Source of the DNA: Ptiloglossa arizonensis
Lineage: Eukaryota; Arthropoda; Insecta; Hymenoptera; Colletidae
NCBI RefSeq assembly: GCF_051014685.1
Contig: NW_027478385.1
Coordinates: 6,944,001 to 7,008,000, forward strand
DNA length: 64,000 bases
Direction of reading: 5' to 3'
Positions 24,528-38,689 of the stretch are shown one piece after another (the stretch's first letter is position 1; the number at the start of each line of letters is the position of its first letter). The notes under the pieces are model-generated. The model did no database searches, was not told the DNA's origin, and saw only the letters and a list, made by a program, of their open reading frames with translations. Position numbers and translations under genes: made by a program.

Positions 24528-26492
24528 TTTTAATCGGGCGAGTTTCTACTTTCAGATGCAACAGGAATTTTTGGGTTAGGTCAATCCGTTCGCGAGATAT
24601 GGGAGTTTGAAGCTAAGAACTGGTTGAGAAGACCACAAATTTTTCGCACTTCTGCTGCTCCAAACGCTTAACCAGAATGGCCCAGGGAAAAAATACACAT
24701 ACGGTTGTAATCGGGCGAGTATCAACTTTCAGATGCAACAGGAATTTTTGGGTTAGTTCAATCCGTCCGCGAGATATGGGACATTGAAGCTAAGAAATGG
24801 TTGAGAAGACAACAAATTTTTCGCACTTCTGCTGCTCCAAACGCTTAACCAGAATGGCCCAGGGAAAAAATACACATACGGTTGTAATCGGGCGAGTATC
24901 AACTTTCAGATGCAATAGGAATTTTTGGGTTAGTTCAATCCGTTCGCGAGATATGGGACATTGAAGCTAAGAAATGGTTGAGAAGACAACAAATTTTTCG
25001 CAATTCTGCTGCTCCAAACGCTTAACCAGAATGGCCTAGGGAAAAAATACACACACCGTTGTAATCGGGCGAGTTTCTACTTTCAAATGCAATAGGAATT
25101 TTTGGGTTAGGTCAATCCGTTGCGAGATATGGGAGTTTGAAGACAAGAAATGGTTGAGAAGGCAAAAAATTTTCGCAATTCTGCTGCTCCAAACGCTTAA
25201 CCAGAATGGCCTAGGGAAAAAATACACATACCGTTGTAATCGGGCGAGTTTCTACTTTCAGATGCAACAGGAATTTTTGGGGTAGGTCAATCCGTTCGCG
25301 AGATATGGGAGTTTGAAGCTATGAAATGGTTGAGAAGACAACAAATTTTTCGCACTTCTGCTGCTCCAAACGCTTAACCAGGATGGCCCAGGGAAAAAAT
25401 ACACATACGGTTGTAATCGGGCGAGTATCAACTTTCAGATGCAATAGGAATTTTTGGGTTAGTTCAATCCGTTCGCGAGATATGGGACATTGAAGCTAAG
25501 AAATGGTTGAGAAGACAACAAATTTTTCGCACTTCTGCTGCTCCAAACGCTTAACCAGAATGGCCTAGGGAAAAAATACCCATACCGTTGTAATCGGGCG
25601 AGTTTCTACTTTCCGATGCAACAGGAATTTTTGGGTTAGGTCAATCCGTTCGCGAGATATGGGAGTTTGAAGCTAAGAACTGGTTGAGAAGACCACAAAT
25701 TTTTCGCACTTCTGCTGCTCCAAACGCTTAACCAGAATGGCCCAGGGAAAAAATACACATACGGTTGTAATCGGGCGAGTATCAACTTTCAGATGCAATA
25801 GGAATTTTTGGGTTAGTTCAATCCGTTCGCGAGATATGGGACATTGAAGCTAAGAAATGGTTGAGAAGACAACAAATTTTTCGCACTTCTGCTGCTCCAA
25901 ACGCTTAACCAGAATGGCCTAGGGAAAAAATACCCATACCGTTGTAATCGGACGAGTTTCTACTTTCAAATGCAATAGGAATTTTTGGGTTAGGCCAATC
26001 CGTTCGCGAGATATGGGAGTTTGAAGCTAAGAAATGGTTGAGAAGAGAACAAAATTTTCGCAATTCTGCTGCTCCAAACGCTTAACCAGAATGGCCTAGG
26101 GAAAAAATACACATACCGTTGTAATCGGGCGAGTTTCTACTTTCAGATGCAACAGGAATTTTTGGGTTAGGTCAATCCGTTCGCGAGATATGGGAGTTTG
26201 AAGCTAAGAACTGGTTGAGAAGACCACAAATTTTTCGCACTTCTGCTGCTCCAAACGCTTAACCAGAATGGCCCAGGGAAAAAATACACATACGGTTGTA
26301 ATCGGGCGAGTATCAACTTTCAGATGCAACAGGAATTTTTGGGTTAGTTCAATCCGTCCGCGAGATATGGGACATTGAAGCTAAGAAATGGTTGAGAAGA
26401 CAACAAATTTTTCGCACTTCTGCTGCTCCAAACGCTTAACCAGAATGGCCCAGGGAAAAAATACACATACGGTTGTAATCGGGCGAGTATCA
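24528..26492. repeat. Region D, left part: related monomers before the regular 12-monomer units
   Basis: The monomers here are those of the 12-monomer unit downstream, but order and number differ. The box-less GTTGCGAG monomers at 25119 and 26710 are 1591 bp (9 monomers) apart instead of 12. Near 25.95 kb the sequence goes from the CGGACGAG type straight to the AAATGC/GGCCAATCC type, skipping the TTACAATAGG monomer that normally lies between them. Confidence 0.7.
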
Positions 26493-27906
26493 ACTTTCAG
26501 ATGCAATAGGAATTTTTGGGTTAGTTCAATTAGTTCGCGAGATATGGGACATTGAAGCTAAGAAATGGTTGAGAAGACAACAAATTTTTCGCACTTCTGC
26601 TGCTCCAAACGCTTAACCAGAATGGCCTAGGGAAAAAATACACACACCGTTGTAATCGGGCGAGTTTCTACTTTCAAATGCAATAGGAATTTTTGGGTTA
26701 GGTCAATCCGTTGCGAGATATGGGAGTTTGAAGACAAGAAATGGTTGAGAAGGCAAAAAATTTTCGCAATTCTGCTGCTCCAAACGCTTAACCAGAATGG
26801 CCTAGGGAAAAAATACAAATACCGTTGTAATCGGGCGAGTTTCTACTTTCAGATGCAACAGGAATTTTTGGGGTAGGTCAATCCGTTCGCGAGATATGGG
26901 AGTTTGAAGCTATGAAATGGTTGAGAAGACAACAAATTTTTCGCACTTCTGCTGCTCCAAACGCTTAACCAGGATGGCCCAGGGAAAAAATACACATACG
27001 GTTGTAATCGGGCGAGTATCAACTTTCAGATGCAATAGGAATTTTTGGGTTAGTTCAATCCGTTCGCGAGATATGGGACATTGAAGCTAAGAAATGGTTG
27101 AGAAGACAACAAATTTTTCGCACTTCTGCTGCTCCAAACGCTTAACCAGAATGGCCTAGGGAAAAAATACCCATACCGTTGTAATCGGGCGAGTTTCTAC
27201 TTTCCGATGCAACAGGAATTTTTGGGTTAGGTCAATCCGTTCGCGAGATATGGTAGTTTGAAGCTAAGAACTGGTTGAGAAGACCACAAATTTTTCGCAC
27301 TTCTGCTGCTCCAAACGCTTAACCAGAATGGCCCAGGGAAAAAATACACATACGGTTGTAATCGGGCGAGTATCAACTTTCAGATGCAATAGGAATTTTT
27401 GGGTTAGTTCAATCCGTTCGCGAGATATGGGACATTGAAGCTAAGAAATGGTTGAGAAGACAACAAATTTTTCGCACTTCTGCTGCTCCAAACGCTTAAC
27501 CAGAATGGCCTAGGGAAAAAATACCCATACCGTTGTAATCGGACGAGTTTCTACTTTCAGTTACAATAGGAATTTTTGGGTTAGGTCAATCCGTTCGTGA
27601 GATAAGGGACTTTGAAGCTAAGAAATGGTTGACAAGGTAACAAATTTTTCGCACTTGTGCTGCTCCAATCGCTTAACCAGAATGGCCTAGGGGAAAAATA
27701 CACGTACCGTTGTAATCGGGCGAGTTTCTACTTTCAAATGCAATAGGAATTTTAGGGTTAGGCCCATCCGTTCGCGAGATATGAGAGTTTGAAGCTAAAA
27801 AATGGTTGAGAAGAGAACATATTTTTCGCAATTCTGCTGCTCGAAACGCTTAACCAGAATGGCCTAGGGAAAAAATACACATACCGTTGTAATCGGGCGA
27901 GTTTCT
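26493..27906. repeat. Region D, 8-monomer duplication (1414 bp), left copy
   Basis: The rare variant TTCAATTAGTTCGCG occurs only near 26525 and 27939, 1414 bp apart. The block between is repeated, including GATATGGTAG (about 27247 and 28661) and TTAGGGTTAGG (27752 and 29166). The left edge is at the switch from ATCAACTTTC to TCTACTTTC before CAGATGC. Confidence 0.85.
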
Positions 27907-29320
27907 ACTTTCAGATGCAATAGGAATTTTTGGGTTAGTTCAATTAGTTCGCGAGATATGGGACATTGAAGCTAAGAAATGGTTGAGAAGACAACAAATT
28001 TTTCGCACTTCTGCTGCTCCAAACGCTTAACCAGAATGGCCTAGGGAAAAAATACACACACCGTTGTAATCGGGCGAGTTTCTACTTTCAAATGCAATAG
28101 GAATTTTTGGGTTAGGTCAATCCGTTGCGAGATATGGGAGTTTGAAGACAAGAAATGGTTGAGAAGGCAAAAAATTTTCGCAATTCTGCTGCTCCAAACG
28201 CTTAACCAGAATGGCCTAGGGAAAAAATACACATACCGTTGTAATCGGGCGAGTTTCTACTTTCAGATGCAACAGGAATTTTTGGGGTAGGTCAATCCGT
28301 TCGCGAGATATGGGAGTTTGAAGCTATGAAATGGTTGAGAAGACAACAAATTTTTCGCACTTCTGCTGCTCCAAACGCTTAACCAGGATGGCCCAGGGAA
28401 AAAATACACATACGGTTGTAATCGGGCGAGTATCAACTTTCAGATGCAATAGGAATTTTTGGGTTAGTTCAATCCGTTCGCGAGATATGGGACATTGAAG
28501 CTAAGAAATGGTTGAGAAGACAACAAATTTTTCGCACTTCTGCTGCTCCAAACGCTTAACCAGAATGGCCTAGGGAAAAAATACCCATACCGTTGTAATC
28601 GGGCGAGTTTCTACTTTCCGATGCAACAGGAATTTTTGGGTTAGGTCAATCCGTTCGCGAGATATGGTAGTTTGAAGCTAAGAACTGGTTGAGAAGACCA
28701 CAAATTTTTCGCACTTCTGCTGCTCCAAACACTTAACCAGAATGGCCCAGGGAAAAAATACACATACGGTTGTAATCGGGCGAGTATCAACTTTCAGATG
28801 CAATAGGAATTTTTGGGTTAGTTCAATCCGTTCGCGAGATATGGGACATTGAAGCTAAGAAATGGTTGAGAAGACAACAAATTTTTCGCACTTCTGCTGC
28901 TCCAAACGCTTAACCAGAATGGCCTAGGGAAAAAATACCCATACCGTTGTAATCGGACGAGTTTCTACTTTCAGTTACAATAGGAATTTTTGGGTTAGGT
29001 CAATCCGTTCGTGAGATAAGGGACTTTGAAGCTAAGAAATGGTTGACAAGGTAACAAATTTTTCGCACTTGTGCTGCTCCAATCGCTTAACCAGAATGGC
29101 CTAGGGGAAAAATACACGTACCGTTGTAATCGGGCGAGTTTCTACTTTCAAATGCAATAGGAATTTTAGGGTTAGGCCCATCCGTTCGCGAGATATGAGA
29201 GTTTGAAGCTAAAAAATGGTTGAGAAGAGAACATATTTTTCGCAATTCTGCTGCTCCAAACGCTTAACCAGAATGGCCTAGGGAAAAAATACACATACCG
29301 TTGTAATCGGGCGAGTTTCT
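27907..29320. repeat. Region D, 8-monomer duplication (1414 bp), right copy
   Basis: This tandem partner of 26493-27906 also forms the first two thirds of the first 12-monomer unit (27947-30068), so the two periodicities are nested. The match ends at about 29350, where GGGTTTGTTC replaces GGGTTAGTTC. One private difference is AACACTTAACC near 28728, where the other copy has AACGCTTAACC. Confidence 0.85.
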
Positions 29321-30068
29321 ACTTTCAGATGCAATAGGAATTTTTGGGTTTGTTCAATCCGTTCGCGAGATATGGGAAATTGAAACTAAGGATTGGTTGA
29401 GAAGAGAACAAATTTTTCGCACTTCTGCTGCTCCAAACGCTTAACCAGAATGGCCTAGAGAGAAAATAGACGTACCGTTGTAATCGGGCGAGTTTCTACT
29501 TTCAAATGCAATAGGAATTTTTGGGTTAGGCCAATCCGTTCGCGAGATATGGGAGTTTGAAGCTAAGAAATGGTTGAGAAGAGAACAAAATTTTCGCAAT
29601 TCTGCTGCTCCAAACGCTTAACCAGAATGGCCTAGGGAAAAAATACACATACCGTTGTAATCGGGCGAGTTTCTACTTTCAGATGCAACAGGAATTTTTG
29701 GGTTAGGTCAATCCGTTCGCGAGATATGGGAGTTTGAAGCTAAGAACTGGTTGAGAAGACCACAAATTTTTCGCACTTCTGCTGCTCCAAACGCTTAACC
29801 AGAATGGCCCAGGGAAAAAATACACATACGGTTGTAATCGGGCGAGTATCAACTTTCAGATGCAACAGGAATTTTTGGGTTAGTTCAATCCGTCCGCGAG
29901 ATATGGGACATTGAAGCTAAGAAATGGTTGAGAAGACAACAAATTTTTCGCACTTCTGCTGCTCCAAACGCTTAACCAGAATGGCCCAGGGAAAAAATAC
30001 ACATACGGTTGTAATCGGGCGAGTATCAACTTTCAGATGCAATAGGAATTTTTGGGTTAGTTCAATCC
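27947..30068. repeat. Region D, 12-monomer HOR copy 1 (2122 bp)
   Basis: Landmarks recur at exactly 2122 bp: the 63-codon frames at 28041, 30163 and 32285; GATATGGTAG at 28661 and 30783; TTTGTTCAAT at 29349 and 31471; and TTAGGGTTAGG at 29166 and 31288. A single box-less monomer (GTTGCGAG at 28124) is present per unit. Confidence 0.9.
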
Positions 30069-32190
30069 GTTCGCGAGATATGGGACATTGAAGCTAAGAA
30101 ATGGTTGAGAAGACAACAAATTTTTCGCAATTCTGCTGCTCCAAACGCTTAACCAGAATGGCCTAGGGAAAAAATACACACACCGTTGTAATCGGGCGAG
30201 TTTCTACTTTCAAATGCAATAGGAATTTTTGGGTTAGGTCAATCCGTTGCGAGATATGGGAGTTTGAAGACAAGAAATGGTTGAGAAGGCAAAAAATTTT
30301 CGCAATTCTGCTGCTCCAAACGCTTAACCAGAATGGCCTAGGGAAAAAATACACATACCGTTGTAATCGGGCGAGTTTCTACTTTCAGATGCAACAGGAA
30401 TTTTTGGGGTAGGTCAATCCGTTCGCGAGATATGGGAGTTTGAAGCTATGAAATGGTTGAGAAGACAACAAATTTTTCGCACTTCTGCTGCTCCAAACGC
30501 TTAACCAGGATGGCCCAGGGAAAAAATACACATACGGTTGTAATCGGGCGAGTATCAACTTTCAGATGCAATAGGAATTTTTGGGTTAGTTCAATCCGTT
30601 CGCGAGATATGGGACACTGAAGCTAAGAAATGGTTGAGAAGACAACAAATTTTTCGCACTTCTGCTGCTCCAAACGCTTAACCAGAATGGCCTAGGGAAA
30701 AAATACCCATACCGTTGTAATCGGGCGAGTTTCTACTTTCCGATGCAACAGGAATTTTTGGGTTAGGTCAATCCGTTCGCGAGATATGGTAGTTTGAAGC
30801 TAAGAACTGGTTGAGAAGACCACAAATTTTTCGCACTTCTGCTGCTCCAAACGCTTAACCAGAATGGCCCAGGGAAAAAATACACATACGGTTGTAATCG
30901 GGCGAGTATCAACTTTCAGATGCAATAGGAATTTTTGGGTTAGTTCAATCCGTTCGCGAGATATGGGACATTGAAGCTAAGAAATGGTTGAGAAGACAAC
31001 AAATTTTTCGCACTTCTGCTGCTCCAAACGCTTAACCAGACTGGCCTAGGGAAAAAATACCCATACCGTTGTAATCGGACGAGTTTCTACTTTCAGTTAC
31101 AATAGGAATTTTTGGGTTAGGTCAATCCGTTCGTGAGATAAGGGACTTTGAAGCTAAGAAATGGTTGACAAGGTAACAAATTTTTCGCACTTGTGCTGCT
31201 CCAATCGCTTAACCAGAATGGCCTAGGGGAAAAATACACGTACCGTTGTAATCGGGCGAGTTTCTACTTTCAAATGCAATAGGAATTTTAGGGTTAGGCC
31301 CATCCGTTCGCGAGATATGAGAGTTTGAAGCTAAAAAATGGTTGAGAAGAGAACATATTTTTCGCAATTCTGCTGCTCCAAACGCTTAACCAGAATGGCC
31401 TAGGGAAAAAATACACATACCGTTGTAATCGGGCGAGTTTCTACTTTCAGATGCAATAGGAATTTTTGGGTTTGTTCAATCCGTTCGCGAGATATGGGAA
31501 ATTGAAACTAAGGATTGGTTGAGAAGAGAACAAATTTTTCGCACTTCTGCTGCTCCAAACGCTTAACCAGAATGGCCTAGAGAGAAAATAGACGTACCGT
31601 TGTAATCGGGCGAGTTTCTACTTTCAAATGCAATAGGAATTTTTGGGTTAGGCCAATCCGTTCGCGAGATATGGGAGTTTGAAGCTAAGAAATGGTTGAG
31701 AAGAGAACAAAATTTTCGCAATTCTGCTGCTCCAAACGCTTAACCAGAATGGCCTAGGGAAAAAATACACATACCGTTGTAATCGGGCGAGTTTCTACTT
31801 TCAGATGCAACAGGAATTTTTGGGTTAGGTCAATCCGTTCGCGAGATATGGGAGTTTGAAGCTAAGAACTGGTTGAGAAGACCACAAATTTTTCGCACTT
31901 CTGCTGCTCCAAACGCTTAACCAGAATGGCCCAGGGAAAAAATACACATACGGTTGTAATCGGGCGAGTATCAACTTTCAGATGCAACAGGAATTTTTGG
32001 GTTAGTTCAATCCGTCCGCGAGATATGGGACATTGAAGCTAAGAAATGGTTGAGAAGACAACAAATTTTTCGCACTTCTGCTGCTCCAAACGCTTAACCA
32101 GAATGGCCCAGGGAAAAAATACACATACGGTTGTAATCGGGCGAGTATCAACTTTCAGAGGCAATAGGAATTTTTGGGTTAGTTCAATCC
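30069..32190. repeat. Region D, 12-monomer HOR copy 2 (2122 bp)
   Basis: This is a full tandem copy of the preceding unit with only scattered changes, such as GGGACACTGAAGC near 30612 for GGGACATTGAAGC, CCAGACTGGCC near 31036, and CAGAGGCAATAGG near 32155. The box-less monomer is at 30246. Confidence 0.9.
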
Positions 32191-34135
32191 GTTCGCGAGA
32201 TATGGGACATTGAAGCTAAGAAATGGTTGAGAAGACAACAAATTTTTCGCAATTCTGCTGCTCCAAACGCTTAACCAGAATGGCCTAGGGAAAAAATACA
32301 CACACCGTTGTAATCGGGCGAGTTTCTACTTTCAAATGCAATAGGAATTTTTGGGTTAGGTCAATCCGTTGCGAGATATGGGAGTTTGAAGACAAGAAAT
32401 GGTTGAGAAGGCAAAAAATTTTCGCAATTCTGCTGCTCCAAACGCTTAACCAGAATGGCCTAGGGAAAAAATACACATACCGTTGTAATCGGGCGAGTTT
32501 CTACTTTCAGATGCAACAGGAATTTTTGGGGTAGGTCAATCCGTTCGCGAGATATGGGAGTTTGAAGCTATGAAATGGTTGAGAAGACAACAAATTTTTC
32601 GCACTTCTGCTGCTCCAAACGCTTAACCAGGATGGCCCAGGGAAAAAATACACATACGGTTGTAATCGGGCGAGTATCAACTTTCAGATGCAATAGGAAT
32701 TTTTGGGTTAGTTCAATCCGTTCGCGAGATATGGGACATTGAAGCTAAGAAATGGTTGAGAAGACAACAAATTTTTCGCACTTCTGCTGCTCCAAACGCT
32801 TAACCAGAATGGCCTAGGGAAAAAATACCCATACCGTTGTAATCGGGCGAGTTTCTACTTTCCGATGCAACAGGAATTTTTGGGTTAGGTCAATCCGTTC
32901 GCGAGATATGGGAGTTTGAAGCTAAGAACTGGTTGAGAAGACCACAAATTTTTCGCACTTCTGCTGCTCCAAACGCTTAACCAGAATGGCCCAGGGAAAA
33001 AATACACATACCGTTGTAATCGGACGAGTTTCTACTTTCAAATGCAATAGGAATTTTTGGGTTAGGCCAATCCGTTCGCGAGATATGGGAGTTTGAAGCT
33101 AAGAAATGGTTGAGATGAGAACAAAACTTTCGCAATTCTGCTGCTCCAAACGCTTAACCAGAATGGCCTAGGGAAAAAATACACATACCGTTGTAATCGG
33201 GCGAGTTTCTACTTTCAGATGCAACAGGAATTTTTGGGTTAGGTCAATCCGTTCGCGAGATATGGGAGTTTGAAGCTAAGAACTGGTTGAGAAGACCACA
33301 AATTTTTCGCACTTCTGCTGCTCCAAACGCTTAACCAGAATGGCCCAGGGAAAAAATACACATACGGTTGTAATCGGGCGAGTATCAACTTTCAGATGCA
33401 ATAGGAATTTTTGGGTTAGTTCAATCCGTTCGCGAGATATGGGACATTGAAGCTAAGAAATGGTTGAGAAGACAACAAATTTTTCGCACTTCTGCTGCTC
33501 CAAACGCTTAACCAGAATGGCCTAGGGAAAAAATACCCATACCGTTGTAATCGGACGAGTTTCTACTTTCAAATGCAATAGGAATTTTTGGGTTAGGCCA
33601 ATCCGTTCGCGAGATATGGGAGTTTGAAGCTAAGAAATGGTTGAGAAGAGAACAAAATTTTCGCAATTCTGCTGCTCCAAACGCTTAACCAGAATGGCCT
33701 AGGGAAAAAATACACATACCGTTGTAATCGGGCGAGTTTCTACTTTCAGATGCAACAGGAATTTTTGGGTTAGGTCAATCCGTTCGCGAGATATGGGAGT
33801 TTGAAGCTAAGAACTGGTTGAGAAGACCACAAATTTTTCGCACTTCTGCTGCTCCAAACGCTTAACCAGAATGGCCCAGGGAAAAAATACACATACGGTT
33901 GTAATCGGGCGAGTATCAACTTTCAGATGCAACAGGAATTTTTGGGTTAGTTCAATCCGTCCGCGAGATATGGGACATTGAAGCTAAGAAATGGTTGAGA
34001 AGACAACAAATTTTTCGCACTTCTGCTGCTCCAAACGCTTAACCAGAATGGCCCAGGGAAAAAATACACATACGGTTGTAATCGGGCGAGTATCAACTTT
34101 CAGATGCAATAGGAATTTTTGGGTTAGTTCAATCC
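32191..34135. repeat. Region D, 11-monomer recombinant HOR (1945 bp)
   Basis: The first about 820 bp follow the 12-monomer unit. Near 33010 the order changes (CACATACCG followed by CGGACGAG, where the regular unit has CACATACGG and CGGGCGAG). Two similar runs then appear (33010-33540 and 33540-34070), each containing the AAAATTTTCG or AAAACTTTCG monomer. The unit therefore loses the TTACAATAGG, TTAGGGTTAGG and GGGTTTGTTC monomers and gains an internal repeat. GTTGAGATGAG near 33110 is a private change. Confidence 0.75.
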
Positions 34136-36243
34136 GTTCGCGAGATATGGGACATTGAAGCTAAGAAATGGTTGAGAAGACAACAAATTTTTCGCACTTC
34201 TGCTGCTCCAAACGCTTAACCAGAATGGCCTAGGGAAAAAATACACACACCGTTGTAAACGGGCGAGTTTCTACTTTCAAATGCAATAGGAATTTTTGGG
34301 TTAGGTCAATCCGTTGCGAGATATGGGAGTTTGAAGACAAGAAATGGTTGAGAAGGCAAAAAATTTTCGCAATTCTGCTGCTCCAAACGCTTAACCAGAA
34401 TGGCCTAGGGAAAAAATACACATACCGTTGTAATCGGGCGAGTTTCTACTTTCAGATGCAACAGGAATTTTTGGGGTAGGTCAATCCGTTCGCGAGATAT
34501 GGGAGTTTGAAGCTATGAAATGGTTGAGAAGACAACAAATTTTTCGCACTTCTGCTGCTCCAAACGCTTAACCAGGATGGCCCAGGGAAAAAATACACAT
34601 ACGGTTGTAATCGGGCGAGTATCAACTTTCAGATGCAATAGGAATTTTTGGGTTAGTTCAATCCGTTCGCGAGATATGGGACATTGAAGCTAAGAAATGG
34701 TTGAGAAGACAACAAATTTTTCGCACTTCTGCTGCTCCAAACGCTTAACCAGAATGGCCTAGGGAAAAAATACCCATACCGTTGTAATCGGGCGAGTTTC
34801 TACTTTCCGATGCAACAGGAATTTTTGGGTTAGGTCAATCCGTTCGCGAGATATGGTAGTTTGAAGCTAAGAACTGGTTGAGAAGACCACAAATTTTTCG
34901 CACTTCTGCTGCTCCAAACGCTTAACCAGAATGGCCCAGGGAAAAAATACACATACGGTTGTAATCGGGCGAGTATCAACTTTCAGATGCAATAGGAATT
35001 TTTGGGTTAGTTCAATCCGTTCGCGAGATATGGGACATTGAAGCTAAGAAATGGTTGAGAAGACAACAAATTTTTCGCACTTCTGCTGCTCCAAACGCTT
35101 AACCAGAATGGCCTAGGGAAAAAATACCCATACCGTTGTAATCGGACGAGTTTCTACTTTCAGTTACAATAGGAATTTTTGGGTTAGGTCAATCCGTTCG
35201 TGAGATAAGGGACTTTGAAGCTAAGAAATGGTTGACAAGGTAACAAATTTTTCGCACTTGTGCTGCTCCAATCGCTTAACCAGAATGGCCTAGGGGAAAA
35301 ATACACGTACCGTTGTAATCGGGCGAGTTTCTACTTTCAAATGCAATAGGAATTTTAGGGTTAGGCCCATCCGTTCGCGAGATATGAGAGTTTGAAGCTA
35401 AAAAATGGTTGAGAAGAGAACATATTTTTCGCAATTCTGCTGCTCCAAACGCTTAACCAGAATGGCCTAGGGAAAAAATACACATACCGTTGTAATCGGG
35501 CGAGTTTCTACTTTCAGATGCAATAGGAATTTTTGGGTTTGTTCAATCCGTTCGTGAGATATGGGAAATTGAAACTAAGGATTGGTTGAGAAGAGAACAA
35601 ATTTTTCGCACTTCTGCTGCTCCAAACGCTTAACCAGAATGGCCTAGAGAGAAAATAGACGTACCGTTGTAATCGGGCGAGTTTCTACTTTCAAATGCAA
35701 TAGGAATTTTTGGGTTAGGCCAATCCGTTCGCGAGATATGGGAGTTTGAAGCTAAGAAATGGTTGAGAAGAGAACAAAATTTTCGCAATTCTGCTGCTCC
35801 AAACGCTTAACCAGAATGGCCTAGGGAAAAAATACACATACCGTTGTAATCGGGCGAGTTTCTACTTTCAGATGCAACAGGAATTTTTGGGTTAGGTCAA
35901 TCCGTTCGCGAGATATGGGAGTTTGAAGCTAAGAACTGGTTGAGAAGACCACAAATTTTTCGCACTTCTGCTGCTCCAAACGCTTAACCAGAATGGCCCA
36001 GTGAAAAAATACACATACGGTTGTAATCGGGCGAGTATCAACTTTCAGATGCAACAGGAATTTTTGGGTTAGTTCAATCCGTCCGCGAGATATGGGACAT
36101 TGAAGCTAAGAAATGGTTGAGAAGACTACAAATTTTTCGCAATTCTGCTGCTCCAAACGCTTAACCAGAATGGCCCAGGGAAAAAATACACATACGGTTG
36201 TAATCGGGCGAGTATCAACTTTCAGATGCAATAGGAATTTTTG
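34136..36243. repeat. Region D, 12-monomer HOR copy 4
   Basis: The full monomer order returns. It matches copy 2 at an offset of 4067 bp (30163 to 34230, 31288 to 35355, 31471 to 35538). The end is marked by the appearance of a second GGGTTTGTTC monomer near 36246, which starts the next domain. Confidence 0.82.
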
Positions 36244-37332
36244 GGTTTGTTCAATCCGTTCGCGAGATATGGGAAATTGAAACTAAGGATTGGTTGAGAA
36301 GAGAACAAATTTTTCGCACTTCTGCTGCTCCAAACGCTTAACCAGAATGGCCTAGAGAGAAAATAGACGTACCGTTGTAATCGGGCGAGTTTCTACTTTC
36401 AAATGCAATAGGAATTTTTGGGTTAGGCCAATCCGTTCGCGAGATATGGGAGTTTGAAGCTAAGAAATGGTTGAGAAGAGAACAAAATTTTCGCAATTCT
36501 GCTGCTCCAAACGCTTAACCAGAATGGCCTAGGGAAAAAATACACATACCGTTGTAATCGGGCGAGTTTCTACTTTCAGATGCAACAGGAATTTTTGGGT
36601 TAGGTCAATCCGTTCGCGAGATATGGGAGTTTGAAGCTAAGACCTGGTTGAGAAGACCACAAATTTTTCGCACTTCTGCTGCTCCAAACGCTTAACCAGA
36701 ATGGCCCAGGGAAAAAATACACATACGGTTGTAATCGGGCGAGTATCAACTTTCAGATGCAACAGGAATTTTTGGGTTAGTTCAATCCGTCCGCGAGATA
36801 TGGGACATTGAAGCTAAGAAATGGTTGAGAAGACTACAAATTTTTCGCAATTCTGCTGCTCCAAACGCTTAACCAGAATGGCCCAGGGAAAAAATACACA
36901 TACGGTTGTAATCGGGCGAGTATCAACTTTCAGATGCAATAGGAATTTTGGGTTAGTTCAATCCGTTCGCGAGATATGGGACATTGAAGCTAAGAAATGG
37001 TTGAGAAGACAACAAATTTTTCGCACTTCTGCTGCTCCAAACGCTTAACCAGAATGGCCTAGGGAAAAAATACGCATACCTTTGTAATCGGGCGAGTTTC
37101 TACTTTCAGTTACAATAGGAATTTTTGGGTTCGGTCATTCCGTTCGCGAGATATGGGACTTTGAAGCTAAGAAATGGTTGACAAGACAACAAATTTTTCG
37201 CACTTCTGCTGCTCCAATCGCTTAACCAGAATGCCCTAGGGGAAAAATACACGTACCGTTGTAATCGGGCGAGTTTCTACTTTCAAATTCAATAGGAATT
37301 TTTGGGTTAGTACAATCCGTTCGCGAGATATG

Positions 37333-37509
37333 AGAGTTTGAAGCTAAGAAATGGTTGAGTAGGCAAAAAATTTTTCACAATTCTGCTGCTCCAAACGCTT
37401 AACCAGAATGGCCTAGGGAAAAAATACACATACCGTTGTAATCGGGCGAGTTTCTACTTTCAGATGCAACAGGAATTTTTGGGTTAGGTCAATCCGTTCG
37501 CGAGATATG
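37333..37509. repeat. Single monomer present in HOR copy 1 and missing from copy 2
   Basis: Up to 37332 both copies read GTACAATCCGTTCGCGAGATATG. Copy 1 then has AGAGTTTGAAGC and a full monomer with TTTTTCACAATTC, whereas copy 2 at 41221 goes straight to GGAGTTTGAAGC of the following monomer. The removed length is 177 bp, exactly one monomer. The offset to copy 2 is 3888 bp before this point and 3711 bp after it. Confidence 0.9.
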
Positions 37510-38689
37510 GGAGTTTGAAGCTAAGAACTGGTTGAGAAGACCACAAATTTTTCGCACTTCTGCTGCTCCAAACGCTTAACCAGAATGGCCCAGGGAAAAA
37601 ATACACATACGGTTGTAATCGGGCGAGTATCAACTTTCAGATGCAATAGGAATTTTTGGGTTAGTTCAATCCGTTCGCGAGATATGGGACATTGAAGCTA
37701 AGAAATGGTTGAGAAGACAACAAATTTTTCGCACTTCTGCTGCTCCAAACGCTTAACCAGAATGGCCTAGGGAAAAAATACGCATACCGCTGTAATCGGG
37801 CGAGTTTCTACTTTCACAAGCAACAGGAATTTTTGGCTTAGGTCAATCCGTTCGCGAGATATGAGAGTTTGAAGCTAAGATATGGTTGAGAAGACAACAA
37901 AGTTTTCGCAAATCTGCTGCTCCAAACGCTTAAACAGAATGGCCTAGGGAAAAATACGCGTACCGTTGTAATCGGGCGAGTTTCTACTTTCAGTTACAAT
38001 AGGAATTTTTGGGTTAGGGCAATCCTTTCGCGAGATATGGGACTTTGAAGCTAAGGAATGGTTGTCAAGACAACAAATTTTTCGCACTTCTGCTGCTCCA
38101 ATCGCTTAACCAGAATGGCCTAGGGGAGAAATACACGTACCGTTGTAATCGGGCGAGTTTCTACTTTCAAGTGCAATAGGAATTTTTGGGTTAGGTCACC
38201 CGTTCGCGAGATATGGGAGTTTCAAGCTAAGAGATGGTTGAGAAGACAACAAATTTTTCGCAATTCTGCTGCTCCAAACGCTTAACCAGAATGGCCCAGG
38301 AAAAAAATACACATACCGTTGTAATCGGGCGGGTTTCTACTTTCAGACGCAACAGGAATTTTTGGGTTAGGTCAATCCGTTCGCGCGATATGGGAGTTTG
38401 AAACCAAGAAATGGTTGAGAAGGCAAAAAATTTTTCGCAACTCTGCTGCTCCAAACGCTTGACCAGAATGCCCTAGTGGAAAAATACACATACGTTGTAA
38501 TCGGGCGAGTTTCTACTTCCAAGTGCAATAGGAATTTTTGGGTTAGGTCAATCGGTTCGCGACATATGGGATTTTCATCCTAAGAAATGGTTGAGAAGAC
38601 AACAAATTTTTCGCAATTCTGCTGCTCCAAACGCTTAACCAGAATGGCCTAGGGGAAAAATACACATACCGTTGTAATCGGGCGAGTTT

